Positions 1 to 8,500 of a DNA stretch of 21,006 nt are shown here, piece after piece. This DNA is from a virus, in IMG/VR virus record IMGVR_UViG_3300029922_000331, positions 1 through 21,006 of that record; one strand, given 5' to 3'. The notes beneath the pieces were generated by a model that was given only the letters and a program-made list of their open reading frames with translations, did not search any database and was not told the origin of the DNA. Every line of letters begins with the position of its first letter. Position 1 is the stretch's first letter. Made by a program: the position numbers and the translations under genes.

Positions 1-55
1 AGGGCTCTCGACAGATAAACTTGTTGCTATTTACCGTCAGTTGACCGAGATATGA
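1..55 (+). CDS. C-terminal end of a probable gp47/SbcD-like nuclease subunit (partial)
   Basis: The window opens inside a reading frame (codons from base 2) that stays open for 17 codons and ends in TGA at 53-55. That stop overlaps the ATG of the gp46-like gene in an ATGA arrangement, the usual sign of translational coupling. In T4 and relatives the gene directly upstream of 46 is 47, an Mre11/SbcD-type nuclease that forms a complex with gp46. The identity is therefore inferred from position. The visible residues (ending QLTEI) are too few to show any motif. Confidence 0.5.
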   Translation, partial: GLSTDKLVAIYRQLTEI

Positions 56-2352
56 CCAAAATTCTCGGTCTCGACATGCGTAATTTTTGGTCGGTCGGCA
101 ACGCCACACAGGCTATCCGTCTGGACGCCGACTTTCTGACGCTGGTGCTTGGCAACAACGGACACGGCAAAACCGCCATGCTACAGGCGCTGTCCTACGG
201 GATTTATGGAGAGCCGTTAACCAAAATCAACCTCGACAACCTGATTAACAATATCAACCTGAAAAACATGCTCGTTGGTGTTGATCTGGAACGCGACGGC
301 ATGCGCTACCGCATCGAACGTGGACGTAAGCCGAACGTGCTGCATATGTTGGTCTTTGATGCCAACGGCGTCCCCACAGATGCCGCCCTGGGCGAAAACC
401 GCCATACCCAAACCGAGATTAACGCCATCATCGGTATGAGCCATACGCTATTCCAGCATATCGTCGCGCTCAGTACCTATACTGACCCGTTCCTTAAAAT
501 GAAGCCGGCACAGCAACGTGAAGTGATTGAGGAATTGCTTGGTATCATGACGCTGTCGCAGCGCGACGAAGCGCTGAAGAAAATGATTTCAGATATCAAG
601 GAACAAACGCGTGCCGAGGACGCTTCCCTCAAGGCGACCACCGAAGCCAACGGGCGCATCGAAGTTGCCATCCAGCGTGCTTCAGCGGAGCGTGACGCGT
701 GGCTCATAGCCCATAACATCGCTGTCAGTCGGATAACAGCACAGGTAACGGAATGGTCCGGTATTGATTTTGCTGCTGAAATTGCCGCCTTTGACACGCT
801 TGATGCCTGGATCGAACAGGAAAGACAGTTGCTTGGCGCGGCGGAAGGGGAGGGAAAGGAAACCGACCTTTTGCGTCGTGAGCTTGCCAAGATTGTGTCA
901 GAGCAAACCCGTCTTAAAATGGATGCTGGCTCGTCAGATGACCAAATACGGCGTCTGGAGGGCGAGGCAGCCCGCTATCTGAAGGACGCCAGCAGCCCTG
1001 CCACCGACCATCAGGCAGCCCGTCTGGAGGCTGAGGCAAGGCGGTTTGATGAACAGGCGGTGTCCAGCATTGACAACCAACTGGCTCGGATGCTGTCTGA
1101 CGCCAAACGCAAAAGTCAGGAAGCTGAACAGAGAATGGCTTCCACCAAAACCAAAGCTGCCGAGATGGCATTCCTGCAAACGGAGATGACCAAAACCGAT
1201 CATACCTGCTCGACATGCGGACAGGGACTTAATGGCACTGATCACCTTGCCAAGGTTGTGGCAAAGCTGGCGGAGAAAGTTGCTGACCTTGAGGCGGCAA
1301 GTGTTCATGACGTTGCCATCGCCGAAAAACTGCAGGCCGAAGCCGGGGAAATTGAGACGGAGACGGGCAGGCTGGCTGCTGAACACAAGACCGCTCAGGA
1401 AGGCTGGCGCAACAAAGCTGTGCAGATACGTGCCGAAATCGGGCAGGTGGTGGCACAGTATGCCGTTCGACAGGAAGAATGGCGGTCCAAGGCTGCCGCC
1501 ATTGAGGGCGAGATTGCCAGGGCACGGAAACATCTGGCAAAGCGGCAGGCGGAAGTGGAGCAGACGATTGCCCAGTTGGACGATGACCGTGCCATGCTCG
1601 GCGTTGCCATCAGTGAGCGGGAAGCCGTTGAACGGGATATCATCAAATCCATTCAGAATCTCGGTCCCAAGCCGACTGTCCGGTTTAATGTCCGTGAAGA
1701 GGTATGGCGTTTGCGTCAGAGCATGGAAACGGCAATGCGTGACCTTGAGCATGAGATGGCGAAAGAAAATCCTCAGAACGCCAACATTGCGTCATTGCGG
1801 AGCGCCATCGTTGAAATTGATTATACCGTTCTAACCGAACTTCAGGACCAGCTTAAGCACATGGATTTTATCCACAAGTTGCTGTCCGGCAAGGAAAGCT
1901 TCATTCGGAAGAAGATTATTGACACCAATTTGCTGGACCTTAACCGGCGGCTCAATCATTATCTTGAAGCGTTGATGCTCCCGCACGAGGTCACGTTCAT
2001 GCCGGATTTGTCGGTGGAAATCACACGGCTTGGACGCGGGCTTGATTTTAATCAGTTATCCCGTGGCGAAATGAACCGGGTGACCCTTGCCACATCATGG
2101 GCATTCCGTGATGTCTGGGAAAAACTGAATACGACGGTCAATCTGATGTTCATTGACGAACTGGCTGACGCTGGCATGGATGACAATGGCGCCGAATTGA
2201 CGTTTGGCGTTTTGAACCGGATGGGGCGTGAGCGATCGAAAAATGTTTTTTTGATTTCCCATAAGGAATGCCTCATTGGTATTGCCGATAACTTACTGAA
2301 AGTTCATATGGAAAATCAATTCAGCAGGTTTGAGGCTAACGCGAAGAGTTAG
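52..2352 (+). CDS. gp46: gp46-like recombination endonuclease subunit (Rad50/SbcC-type ATPase)
   Basis: This 766-residue protein has the full SMC/Rad50 layout. A Walker A motif, GNNGHGKT, lies at residues 34-41. Two long charged coiled-coil arms flank a zinc-hook CxxC (C386, C389, in the context TCSTCGQG). The ABC signature LSRGE is at 669-673, and a Walker B motif with catalytic D702/E703 (MFIDELAD) and an H-loop (LISHKE) follow. In T4, gp46 with gp47 degrades host DNA and resects ends for recombination-dependent replication. The protein is about 200 residues longer than T4 gp46, mainly in the coiled coil. The ATG at 52 is chosen because it overlaps the upstream stop (ATGA). The next gene starts about 70 bp downstream on the same strand. 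Confidence 0.93.
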   Translation: MTKILGLDMRNFWSVGNATQAIRLDADFLTLVLGNNGHGKTAMLQALSYGIYGEPLTKINLDNLINNINLKNMLVGVDLERDGMRYRIERGRKPNVLHMLVFDANGVPTDAALGENRHTQTEINAIIGMSHTLFQHIVALSTYTDPFLKMKPAQQREVIEELLGIMTLSQRDEALKKMISDIKEQTRAEDASLKATTEANGRIEVAIQRASAERDAWLIAHNIAVSRITAQVTEWSGIDFAAEIAAFDTLDAWIEQERQLLGAAEGEGKETDLLRRELAKIVSEQTRLKMDAGSSDDQIRRLEGEAARYLKDASSPATDHQAARLEAEARRFDEQAVSSIDNQLARMLSDAKRKSQEAEQRMASTKTKAAEMAFLQTEMTKTDHTCSTCGQGLNGTDHLAKVVAKLAEKVADLEAASVHDVAIAEKLQAEAGEIETETGRLAAEHKTAQEGWRNKAVQIRAEIGQVVAQYAVRQEEWRSKAAAIEGEIARARKHLAKRQAEVEQTIAQLDDDRAMLGVAISEREAVERDIIKSIQNLGPKPTVRFNVREEVWRLRQSMETAMRDLEHEMAKENPQNANIASLRSAIVEIDYTVLTELQDQLKHMDFIHKLLSGKESFIRKKIIDTNLLDLNRRLNHYLEALMLPHEVTFMPDLSVEITRLGRGLDFNQLSRGEMNRVTLATSWAFRDVWEKLNTTVNLMFIDELADAGMDDNGAELTFGVLNRMGRERSKNVFLISHKECLIGIADNLLKVHMENQFSRFEANAKS

Positions 2353-2420
2353 CGGAAATCTCTTGCCAAAGCCTCTGTTTTGTGTTCTTCTCCGTAGGTA
2401 GCAGGAGAGAGGGTAAAATC

Positions 2421-3398
2421 ATGAGCCAAAACAATAAGTCAGCCTCCGAACCGCCAGTCGAAGCTGAACTGGTGGATGTAGCGGCGGAAGAGCCTGTGGC
2501 AAAGTCGGTCAATGCTGAGGTGTTTGCCGCTGTGGAGGCAATCCGTGAGGAAGTTGGCACGCTTGCCCGTGACCAGCGAAATAGTTTCGGCAACTTCAAT
2601 TTCGCCAGCATCGACCAATTCTATCAAAAGGTTGTGCCGATTGCCGCGAAACATGGCATCCAGTGGATTGCCCATAACTGCAATCCGCGCCCGATTGAAA
2701 TCACTGGGGGGAAGAACGCGGACGGCGACAAGGCGATGCTGCTCACGGACGTTTCGGTTGACCTTCGCTATCGCGATGGAACGGTTATCCGTGGCTACAT
2801 GACGTTCACGCTGATTCACCAAATTATCGGTGCACAGACGAGCCTGTCGGTCATCTCTTATGCTGACAAGGCGTTCATGCGCTCCGCGTTCAAAATTCCG
2901 ACTGAAGAGGCGGATCAGGATGCCCTTGACAACAGTCGGTTTCAGCAAACACGTGGCAAGTACCTGAAGGCGCCGGCAAACGCAACACGGTATGCAAACG
3001 CCACACGTCCAGCGCTTCCGTCTGACTATTGCGAGAATTTGGCGCCGCCATCAGACCAAGAGCATGGGTTTGAGCCTGACGTGGACCGGGCTAACCGGAT
3101 GGTGGCTGAGGGTGCACAGGCGCAGAAAGTCAAGTTCAACAACTTCGAGATGAACATCTGCAAGCGTATGCGCGCATCGGTGACGGTCGGCAAGCTCGAA
3201 GAAATCTGGGCAACGAACCAGCGCGCGTTGGGACATATCAAGACAGCGGACAAGGAACGGTACGACCGTATCGTTGCCGCTTTCGCTGCGCACAAAAACA
3301 TTCTGCTGAATCGGGCGAAGGCAAAGGATGCGGCGGTCATCAAGGAGCCCAACGGCAACAATGGACATGGCGGTCCACAGCCGGCGCCCTGGCAATAA
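2421..3398 (+). CDS. ERF-family single-strand DNA annealing protein
   Basis: A 325-residue protein starts at ATG 2421, behind a strong AGGAGAGAGG ribosome site; an upstream in-frame start at 2382 lies before that site and is unlikely. An acidic N-terminal tail is followed by an ERF-like domain. The hallmark is near residues 141-170, SLSVISYADKAFMRSAF followed by a TEEADQDALD acidic stretch. ERF proteins anneal complementary single strands and support recombination or genome circularisation. The position directly after the gp46/47 pair fits a partner that uses the resected ends. The C-terminal third (about 215-325) is lysine-rich and ends in a Gly/Asn/Pro tail, typical of a flexible or SSB-contacting end. 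The family call rests on motif recognition only. Confidence 0.75.
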   Translation: MSQNNKSASEPPVEAELVDVAAEEPVAKSVNAEVFAAVEAIREEVGTLARDQRNSFGNFNFASIDQFYQKVVPIAAKHGIQWIAHNCNPRPIEITGGKNADGDKAMLLTDVSVDLRYRDGTVIRGYMTFTLIHQIIGAQTSLSVISYADKAFMRSAFKIPTEEADQDALDNSRFQQTRGKYLKAPANATRYANATRPALPSDYCENLAPPSDQEHGFEPDVDRANRMVAEGAQAQKVKFNNFEMNICKRMRASVTVGKLEEIWATNQRALGHIKTADKERYDRIVAAFAAHKNILLNRAKAKDAAVIKEPNGNNGHGGPQPAPWQ

Positions 3399-3399
3399 G

Positions 3400-3930
3400 C
3401 TAGGGCGTTCTTGCCGTCATCGTCGCCGCAAGAATTGCGGCACGGTTGTCCTGAAAGAATGTTTTCAGGTCCGTAATGATAAAATCACCGTATAATCCAC
3501 GATACACGCAATGATTGCTATAAGCAATAACCATGCCATGTGATTTTGGGATGGCTACAAAAAGTCCGACACGTGTGACTTTAAAACATACCAGCCAGCA
3601 ATCACCGGGATCAACCACGTCAAGGGTCTGTTTAATCCATTCATCAAGCTGCGGACATGACCCCGGCGATATAAGTTGATGAAATAAGAATTTTGAGAAA
3701 TTTTTCATTTCAATCACGAGGCGTAGCATATGGTCAGGCGGAACAATATCTCCCTTGCGGCTTTGAATTTGCCCCACTGACATTACTGTTTTCCGCCGAG
3801 CGTTCTGCCCTCCGATGAAGGCGCCTGATTGCGGAGACCTCAGGAATTTGCCTTCAAATATATCGCCGAGAATTTTGCATAATTCGCGTTCACCAACTCC
3901 GCCTTTGCGGGATGATTTACTGCCTGCCAT
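3400..3930 (-). CDS. PD-(D/E)XK nuclease, probable Holliday-junction resolvase-like
   Basis: The 176-residue product shows the pattern of a small PD-(D/E)XK nuclease. It has an N-terminal GERE motif (E14/E16), an RSPQSGAF segment (31-38), a KGDI motif with D61, and an E74-x-K76 pair in IEMKN. RecU/Hjc-type resolvases share the order E, RxxxSG, D, ExK. The gene converges on the annealing-protein gene with a single base between the two stop codons. A T4-type late promoter, TATAAATA, lies about 30 bp upstream (3960-3967). Late expression next to recombination genes fits resolving branched DNA before packaging, the job of endonuclease VII (gp49) in T4. The fold is well supported; the exact substrate is inferred. 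Confidence 0.68.
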   Translation of the reverse strand: MAGSKSSRKGGVGERELCKILGDIFEGKFLRSPQSGAFIGGQNARRKTVMSVGQIQSRKGDIVPPDHMLRLVIEMKNFSKFLFHQLISPGSCPQLDEWIKQTLDVVDPGDCWLVCFKVTRVGLFVAIPKSHGMVIAYSNHCVYRGLYGDFIITDLKTFFQDNRAAILAATMTARTP

Positions 3931-3959
3931 ACATAACCGTCCATATTTAAATGTCCGAC

Positions 3960-3967
3960 TATTTATA
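3960..3967 (-). promoter_or_regulatory. T4-type late promoter (TATAAATA) for the PD-(D/E)XK nuclease
   Basis: Read on the minus strand this is TATAAATAG, identical to the T4 late -10 core. It lies 30 bp before the nuclease start, and transcription would begin about 23 nt upstream of the ATG. No -35 box is evident, as expected for gp55-type sigma recognition. Confidence 0.6.
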
Positions 3968-3993
3968 TATTATTGTTAACTAGGCTTAATCTG

Positions 3994-4203
3994 TCACGAC
4001 GAAAGATCATCCACCGACACAATGTCCAGCCGACGCTTGATGTGTTCGATGTCGCCGGAAATGCGATCAGTGCGGCGTGATATGCTGGAGTACTGCGCCT
4101 CCAATAAGCCCAGCCGTTCTTTGACCTCGGACATGTCAACCTTCAGCCCGGCAAGGTCCCCACGAATGGCACGCAGGTGCTCAAGAACAAGATTATCGCT
4201 CAT
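3994..4203 (-). CDS. Small coiled-coil protein resembling alphaproteobacterial chromosomal proteins
   Basis: From ATG 4203 this encodes 69 residues starting MSDNLVLEHLRAIRGDL and running through repeated polar heptads to SRRTDRISGDIEHIKRRLD. It is one continuous coiled coil with no membrane segment. An upstream TTG at 4224 would add 7 residues. ATG 4203 is preferred because the MSDN/MSEN-LVLEHLR opening is what I recall from a small protein family common in alphaproteobacteria, and because a promoter -10 box lies only 6 nt upstream of it. No function is known to me. It sits between structural and nuclease genes but has its own promoter, so it may be a host-derived cargo gene. Confidence 0.7.
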   Translation of the reverse strand: MSDNLVLEHLRAIRGDLAGLKVDMSEVKERLGLLEAQYSSISRRTDRISGDIEHIKRRLDIVSVDDLSS

Positions 4204-4209
4204 TCGGAC

Positions 4210-4238
4210 TTCATAACCAGCCAAAACGCACGTGTCAA
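4210..4238 (-). promoter_or_regulatory. Sigma70-like promoter giving a near-leaderless transcript
   Basis: On the minus strand a perfect TTGACA (4233-4238) is followed by exactly 17 bp and TATGAA (4210-4215, 4 of 6 matches to TATAAT). The ATG of the coiled-coil gene begins 6 nt after the -10 box, so transcription would start at or beside the start codon. No Shine-Dalgarno sequence is present. Confidence 0.6.
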
Positions 4239-4245
4239 GCCTTTT

Positions 4246-4518
4246 TCAGATCATCGGCAGACCGGTTTTCTCCACAACTTTAATCCGTTCTTCGATAAAC
4301 TTGCTAATAATTTCGCGTTCCTCATGACATAGCGACCATGCCTCATCACGGGATATCGAACCACGCATATGCCACATAATGCTCGTTATGACCTTCTGTA
4401 TCGACTTGCGTTCATGTCCGTATTCAGCGATAATTTTCACGAACCCTTCATGCGTCCTTACTCCGAGGAGTTGTCGTCGAAAAAACTTGCGGGGTCGAAC
4501 TCCACCTGTGTCTTCCAT
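4246..4518 (-). CDS. gp51-like ORF, expressed as the -1 frameshift extension of the gp26-like gene
   Basis: This open frame overlaps the last 61 bp of the gp26-like gene in its -1 frame. Read from its own ATG (4518) it would be 90 residues, but that ATG has no ribosome site. A slippery heptamer (4479-4485) inside the overlap can join the frames, adding 77 residues to the first 307 of the upstream protein (384 total). The added part is charged and helical (for example SIQKVITSIMWHM and EEREIISKFIEERIKV). In T4 gene 51, a baseplate hub assembly factor, directly follows gene 26. The gp51 likeness is from position and size, not from a recognised motif. Confidence 0.6.
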   Translation of the reverse strand: MEDTGGVRPRKFFRRQLLGVRTHEGFVKIIAEYGHERKSIQKVITSIMWHMRGSISRDEAWSLCHEEREIISKFIEERIKVVEKTGLPMI

Positions 4519-5399
4519 TCATGGTTGCATTCAACGTTCTGACATTTCGCATGAATCGTCTTGTCAATCCCCTTGTCGTTAATCTGGTTTAGTTTTTTCT
4601 CAATTTTGTTAATCCATGACTTCTTTGTGTTGAACAGAAAGCCGCCAATTTGTGCAGCGTCCGTAACTTCAGCACCAGGAACCACAACTTTGATAATGCA
4701 GTCAGCAAGCATCTCAAGATTGAGCTTGGCAAGCCGCTCAATGGTCCGATTGATTTCGGTCTTGCGCCTTGGGTCTTCGGTGCCGTTTTCGTTCTCAAAC
4801 GTCTGAAGCCGCCTAGCTTCCTCATAGGATGCCAAGGCAACACTTGTCGCGTTGTATAGGTTATAAGGACGCAAATATATCACCACCTCATCCGATAGCC
4901 TTACCGGGTTTTCCGGGTCCACCATGGTCATCGTGGCAAGCAATGCCGGAAGATGACAGGTAAATTCATTGTCCGTTCCACATTTCGGACAAGACGCGGT
5001 CAACAGCATGTTTTCGCCATTGGTCGCTGCCCGAATCGCCAACAGGAAAACATCCAAATCAGGCAGACTGACCAATTTTGGTGCCTTCAGGGCAGGAACA
5101 CACGACTCAAGCAGTTTTTCAATGGCATAACCTGACATCAATGCATCAGGACTCTTGAGCATGATTTCGTCCATCGCCCGCATCGGCAACACCGGAATAT
5201 CCTTCGCCATAGTCTGCTCCAACGTTCCCGGCGGCATGAATGCGCCACGGGTTGGCAAACAGACATGCAAGCCAGGAGACCGGTAGAAATTCAACAACGG
5301 ATTGCCTGTGGGCGCCAATGCTCCGACCGCCTTGCGGGATGCCGCAGTTGCGGCAAACAAAGCGTCTTCGTCAAAGTCATCGTTCAACGGTTTGGACAT
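4458..5399 (-). CDS. gp26: gp26-like baseplate hub / tail assembly protein
   Basis: The 313-residue protein resembles the T4 base-plate protein family that includes gp26. It has the stretch DIPVLPMRAMDEIMLKSPDA (67-86), a central LPDLDVFLLAIRAATNGE segment (112-129), and a CPKCG zinc knuckle (C137, C140) followed by hydrophobic strands. A second Cys pair near the C-terminus (C286, C291) may complete a zinc ribbon. T4 gp26 acts in baseplate hub assembly. Here the gene lies divergently next to the tape measure gene, and its end contains a -1 slippery site that fuses it to the next frame, the layout of tail-assembly chaperones. The start at 5399 has an AAAGG-like ribosome site and a late promoter about 32 bp upstream. 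Confidence 0.7.
   Translation of the reverse strand: MSKPLNDDFDEDALFAATAASRKAVGALAPTGNPLLNFYRSPGLHVCLPTRGAFMPPGTLEQTMAKDIPVLPMRAMDEIMLKSPDALMSGYAIEKLLESCVPALKAPKLVSLPDLDVFLLAIRAATNGENMLLTASCPKCGTDNEFTCHLPALLATMTMVDPENPVRLSDEVVIYLRPYNLYNATSVALASYEEARRLQTFENENGTEDPRRKTEINRTIERLAKLNLEMLADCIIKVVVPGAEVTDAAQIGGFLFNTKKSWINKIEKKLNQINDKGIDKTIHAKCQNVECNHEWKTQVEFDPASFFDDNSSE
4479..4485 (-). promoter_or_regulatory. Programmed -1 ribosomal frameshift site (T_TTT_TTC)
   Basis: On the minus strand the heptamer TTTTTTC is in the correct register of the gp26-like frame, with codons AGT TTT TTC, so it reads as the canonical X_XXY_YYZ site T_TTT_TTC. Slipping back one base continues as CGA CGA CAA in the gp51-like frame. 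The zero-frame stop TAA (4458-4460) comes 7 codons later. A short inverted repeat ACTC-CTCG-GAGT starts about 7 nt downstream; as a 4-bp stem it would be a weak stimulator. Confidence 0.8.
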
Positions 5400-5430
5400 C
5401 TAAGAAATACCTTTCGGGGGATAATGGTAG

Positions 5431-5438
5431 TATTTATC
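5431..5438 (-). promoter_or_regulatory. T4-type late promoter (GATAAATA) for the gp26-like gene
   Basis: The minus strand reads GATAAATACTACC, close to the extended T4 late consensus TATAAATACTATT. It is 32 bp upstream of the gp26-like start, in the divergent intergenic region. Confidence 0.65.
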
Positions 5439-5466
5439 TGCGAGTTATATCGGACTATTATTTTCG

Positions 5467-5474
5467 GCTAAATA
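5467..5474 (+). promoter_or_regulatory. Late promoter variant (GCTAAATA) for the tape measure gene
   Basis: GGCTAAATATTG lies 34 bp before the tape measure start. The same GGCTAAATA occurs upstream of the portal gene at 9321, so CTAAATA looks like an accepted variant of this phage's late -10 element. Confidence 0.5.
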
Positions 5475-5507
5475 TTGCTATAACCTTCGCGTGGTAAATT
5501 TTCCCAA

Positions 5508-8500
5508 ATGGAACAACACGAAATAGACTCACTTGTTGCGGCAATCTCCAGAAACAACAAGGAGTTGTTTGTCGGCTTTGGGAAGATCATGGGTGCCTCG
5601 AAAAATGACGCCAAACACCCTGCTGGCAATAAGTACGCAGCCGATAAAATAATCGCCGACCTCTATAGATCTGGTGACAAGGAATCGAAAAAACACAAAA
5701 CGCGTGTCGGCGCCAGTATAGCGAAGTTTGATGCCCAAATTAATCATTATACCAACTCAATTAAACGCCTCAGTGGCGGTGTTGATGAGGTTATCCATGG
5801 TCTGAAGGGGTTTGTTGCCGGTCTTGCTGGCGGAGCCATGTTCGTCAGCCTGATCGAAGGCAGCATGCACCTTGCCAAGAGCTACCAAAAGATGACCGAT
5901 ATCGGTCAGACATTTGGCGGCTCGATGCTGGAAATGGCGCGCTCTGCCGGCGAAGCGGGATTGCCGCTGGACGAATTTGCCGCAATGCTGAAAAGAAACA
6001 GCACCGTAGCGGCGGTACTTGCTGACAGCAACACCCAAACCGGCAGGTCATTGGGTTCATTGCAAAAATCAGTTCGCGACAGTTTGCGCCCCATGGGTTT
6101 CTATGGGATGTCAATCGGACAACTCGCTGATTTGACCGGAGATTACGCTGAAACATTACGCCTCCAGAATTCGTCAACATTCCGCAATAAAGACGCGACA
6201 TCCAAGAGCGTGGCACAATTTGCCAAAGACATCTCTGATTTTTCAGCGGTGACAGGCAAAAGCCGTGATGACATAGCGAAGGCAACGAATGCAGCATTGC
6301 AGGATGTATCCCTCGTCAACTCCCACCTCACGGACGCACAGACCAAAGCATTGACCACGGCGACTGCGTTCATGGCATCCATTCCCGGCGAAACCGGTGC
6401 CATGCTTGCCAAGGGGTTGGCACAGACTGTTGGGTTGGGACTGGTTTGGATGACCGATGTGGGCAAGGAACTTGCATCGGTTGGGGCAACCGGCATTATG
6501 AGTGCCATGCAGGATGCGGCTGACAAAATCAAAACCGGCAAATTCGATGCCAAAGACGAAGGCGAATACTACGACCGCATAAAGAAAGCCGCGAATGAAA
6601 ACACTGATACGTTAAAAATTCTTGCGTCGCAAGGAAATGCCGGCGCCAAGCTGGTCCTTGAGATGGCTCAGCAAATGAATAGCATATCCAGAGAGGACTG
6701 GGTAAAAAAACAGGAATCAATGAAAGGGTTTACCGCGCTGATGTCCTCATTGGAAGAGGCACTAAGTACGGTAACCGGCGCGTTTAGGGAAGCCTTCTAC
6801 GGAGCATTGCAAGGGGTTGAAGGCAGCGTTGGTAACATCGCCCCTGTCGTTGAGAAACTGAAACTGGTGGCAACAAGGTTGGGGGCCGCATTTGGAAGCC
6901 TCGTGGCATCTGCGTTCTCACCTAAAAATATAAAAGCTGCTGGCGATTTTATTGATAAGTTTATAGATAAATTGCCTGATGCCGCTACGGCTGTTAAAAA
7001 CTTTCTTCAAGGCTTTATCGACTTTGCCACAGATGACCTACCGAGCATTGTGGATAATCTCAAGACCTTGGGTCATTGGATCGGTGTCACCGCCGATGTT
7101 ATAGCAAAAATCGTTGATTTTATTCATGGTTTCTGGAGTGGTGTTATAACACCGGAAAAGGGTGAGGACGGTAAGGACAAACCCAACCATAAAGCGGATT
7201 TTCTGACCGGATTGACGGTCATAGCTGGAGGGCTTCTCGTGAAGTCCCTGATCGGTTCCCTGCTCGGTGCCGGAAAGTCGTTTCTTGGCAATTTGCTAGG
7301 GATGTCGGCGCGCAAGGTCAATATCAAAGCGCAAGTCGTAAATGTCAATGGGGGTAGCGGAGGCAGTGGTGGTGGTGGTGGTGAAGACGATAACAGACGG
7401 GAAACTCCTGAGGAAAAAGAGCGTAAGAAAAAACAGGAAGAAGAACGCCGTCGAACCGGCGGTCAACGTGAAGAAAAAGGACCAAGAAGAACAGGTCGCC
7501 AAAGAGTTGGTGATCATATTGGGCGAAACAAAGGAAAGTACGGCGCTGCACTTCTGGGCGTTGGCGGAATTGCTGCTTTGGTGGCTTCCAGTTCCTCCGC
7601 TCATGCAGCGGAAGTTCGAGACGAAGGCGAGTACTACGACCGCATAAAGAAAGACGTTAATGAACACGCAGATACGTTAAAAATTCTTGCGTCCCAAGGA
7701 GACGCTGACGCCAAGCTGACCCTTGAGATGGCTAGCCAAATGAATGGCATATCCAGAGAGGGCTGGGTAAAAAAACAGGGACTGGCAGATAAAGAAAAAC
7801 GACCGGATGACGAAAAAGATGATAATGACCGGGACGATGATGACAACGGCGGCAATGCCGATGAGGGCGAGCCGGCACGTCCGGCTGGCGTCGGAGACGT
7901 TTTGGACAAGGTCGAGGATCTTGGTGGTCTCGTTATGGCAGGGGCTTCCGTATTTCCATTAGCCAAGGCTGCCACAACCGCCATCGTTGGAACAGTTAAA
8001 AAAGTCTCCGGAATGGGCACGGCTGCCAATGACGCCGCCGCCAAAACAGCGAATGCCGCTGATAAAACGGCTGAAATGGTTGATGCCACGAGTGCAAGGG
8101 TAGCTGGCGCTGCCGATGCAACAGCGAAAACCACAACGGAAGCTGTTGGCAGCGCTTCCGATATAGCCAAAGCAACAGCAAAGACTACAGCAGACGCCAC
8201 TGGTAAGGCGGCTGAGATGGCTGACGCCACAAGTGCAAGAGTAGCTGGCGCTGCCGATGCAACAACGAAAACCACAACGGAAGCTGTTGGCAGCGCTTCC
8301 GATATAGCCAAAGCAACAGCAAAGACTACAACGGACGCCACCGGTAAGGCGGCTGAGATGGCTGACGCCACAAGTGCAAGGGTAGCTGGCGCTGCCGATG
8401 CAACACTGAAAACCGCAACGGATGCCACCGGCAAAACAGCGGAAATAGCGGGTAACGCGACCGATGCCAGTAAAGTCATAAAAGTGCCGGAGGCTGCTAC

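Noticed and set aside
934-1752. 272-codon minus-strand frame inside the gp46-like gene
   Set aside because: It overlaps the coiled-coil arms and zinc hook of a well-supported ATPase and shows no motif or start signal.
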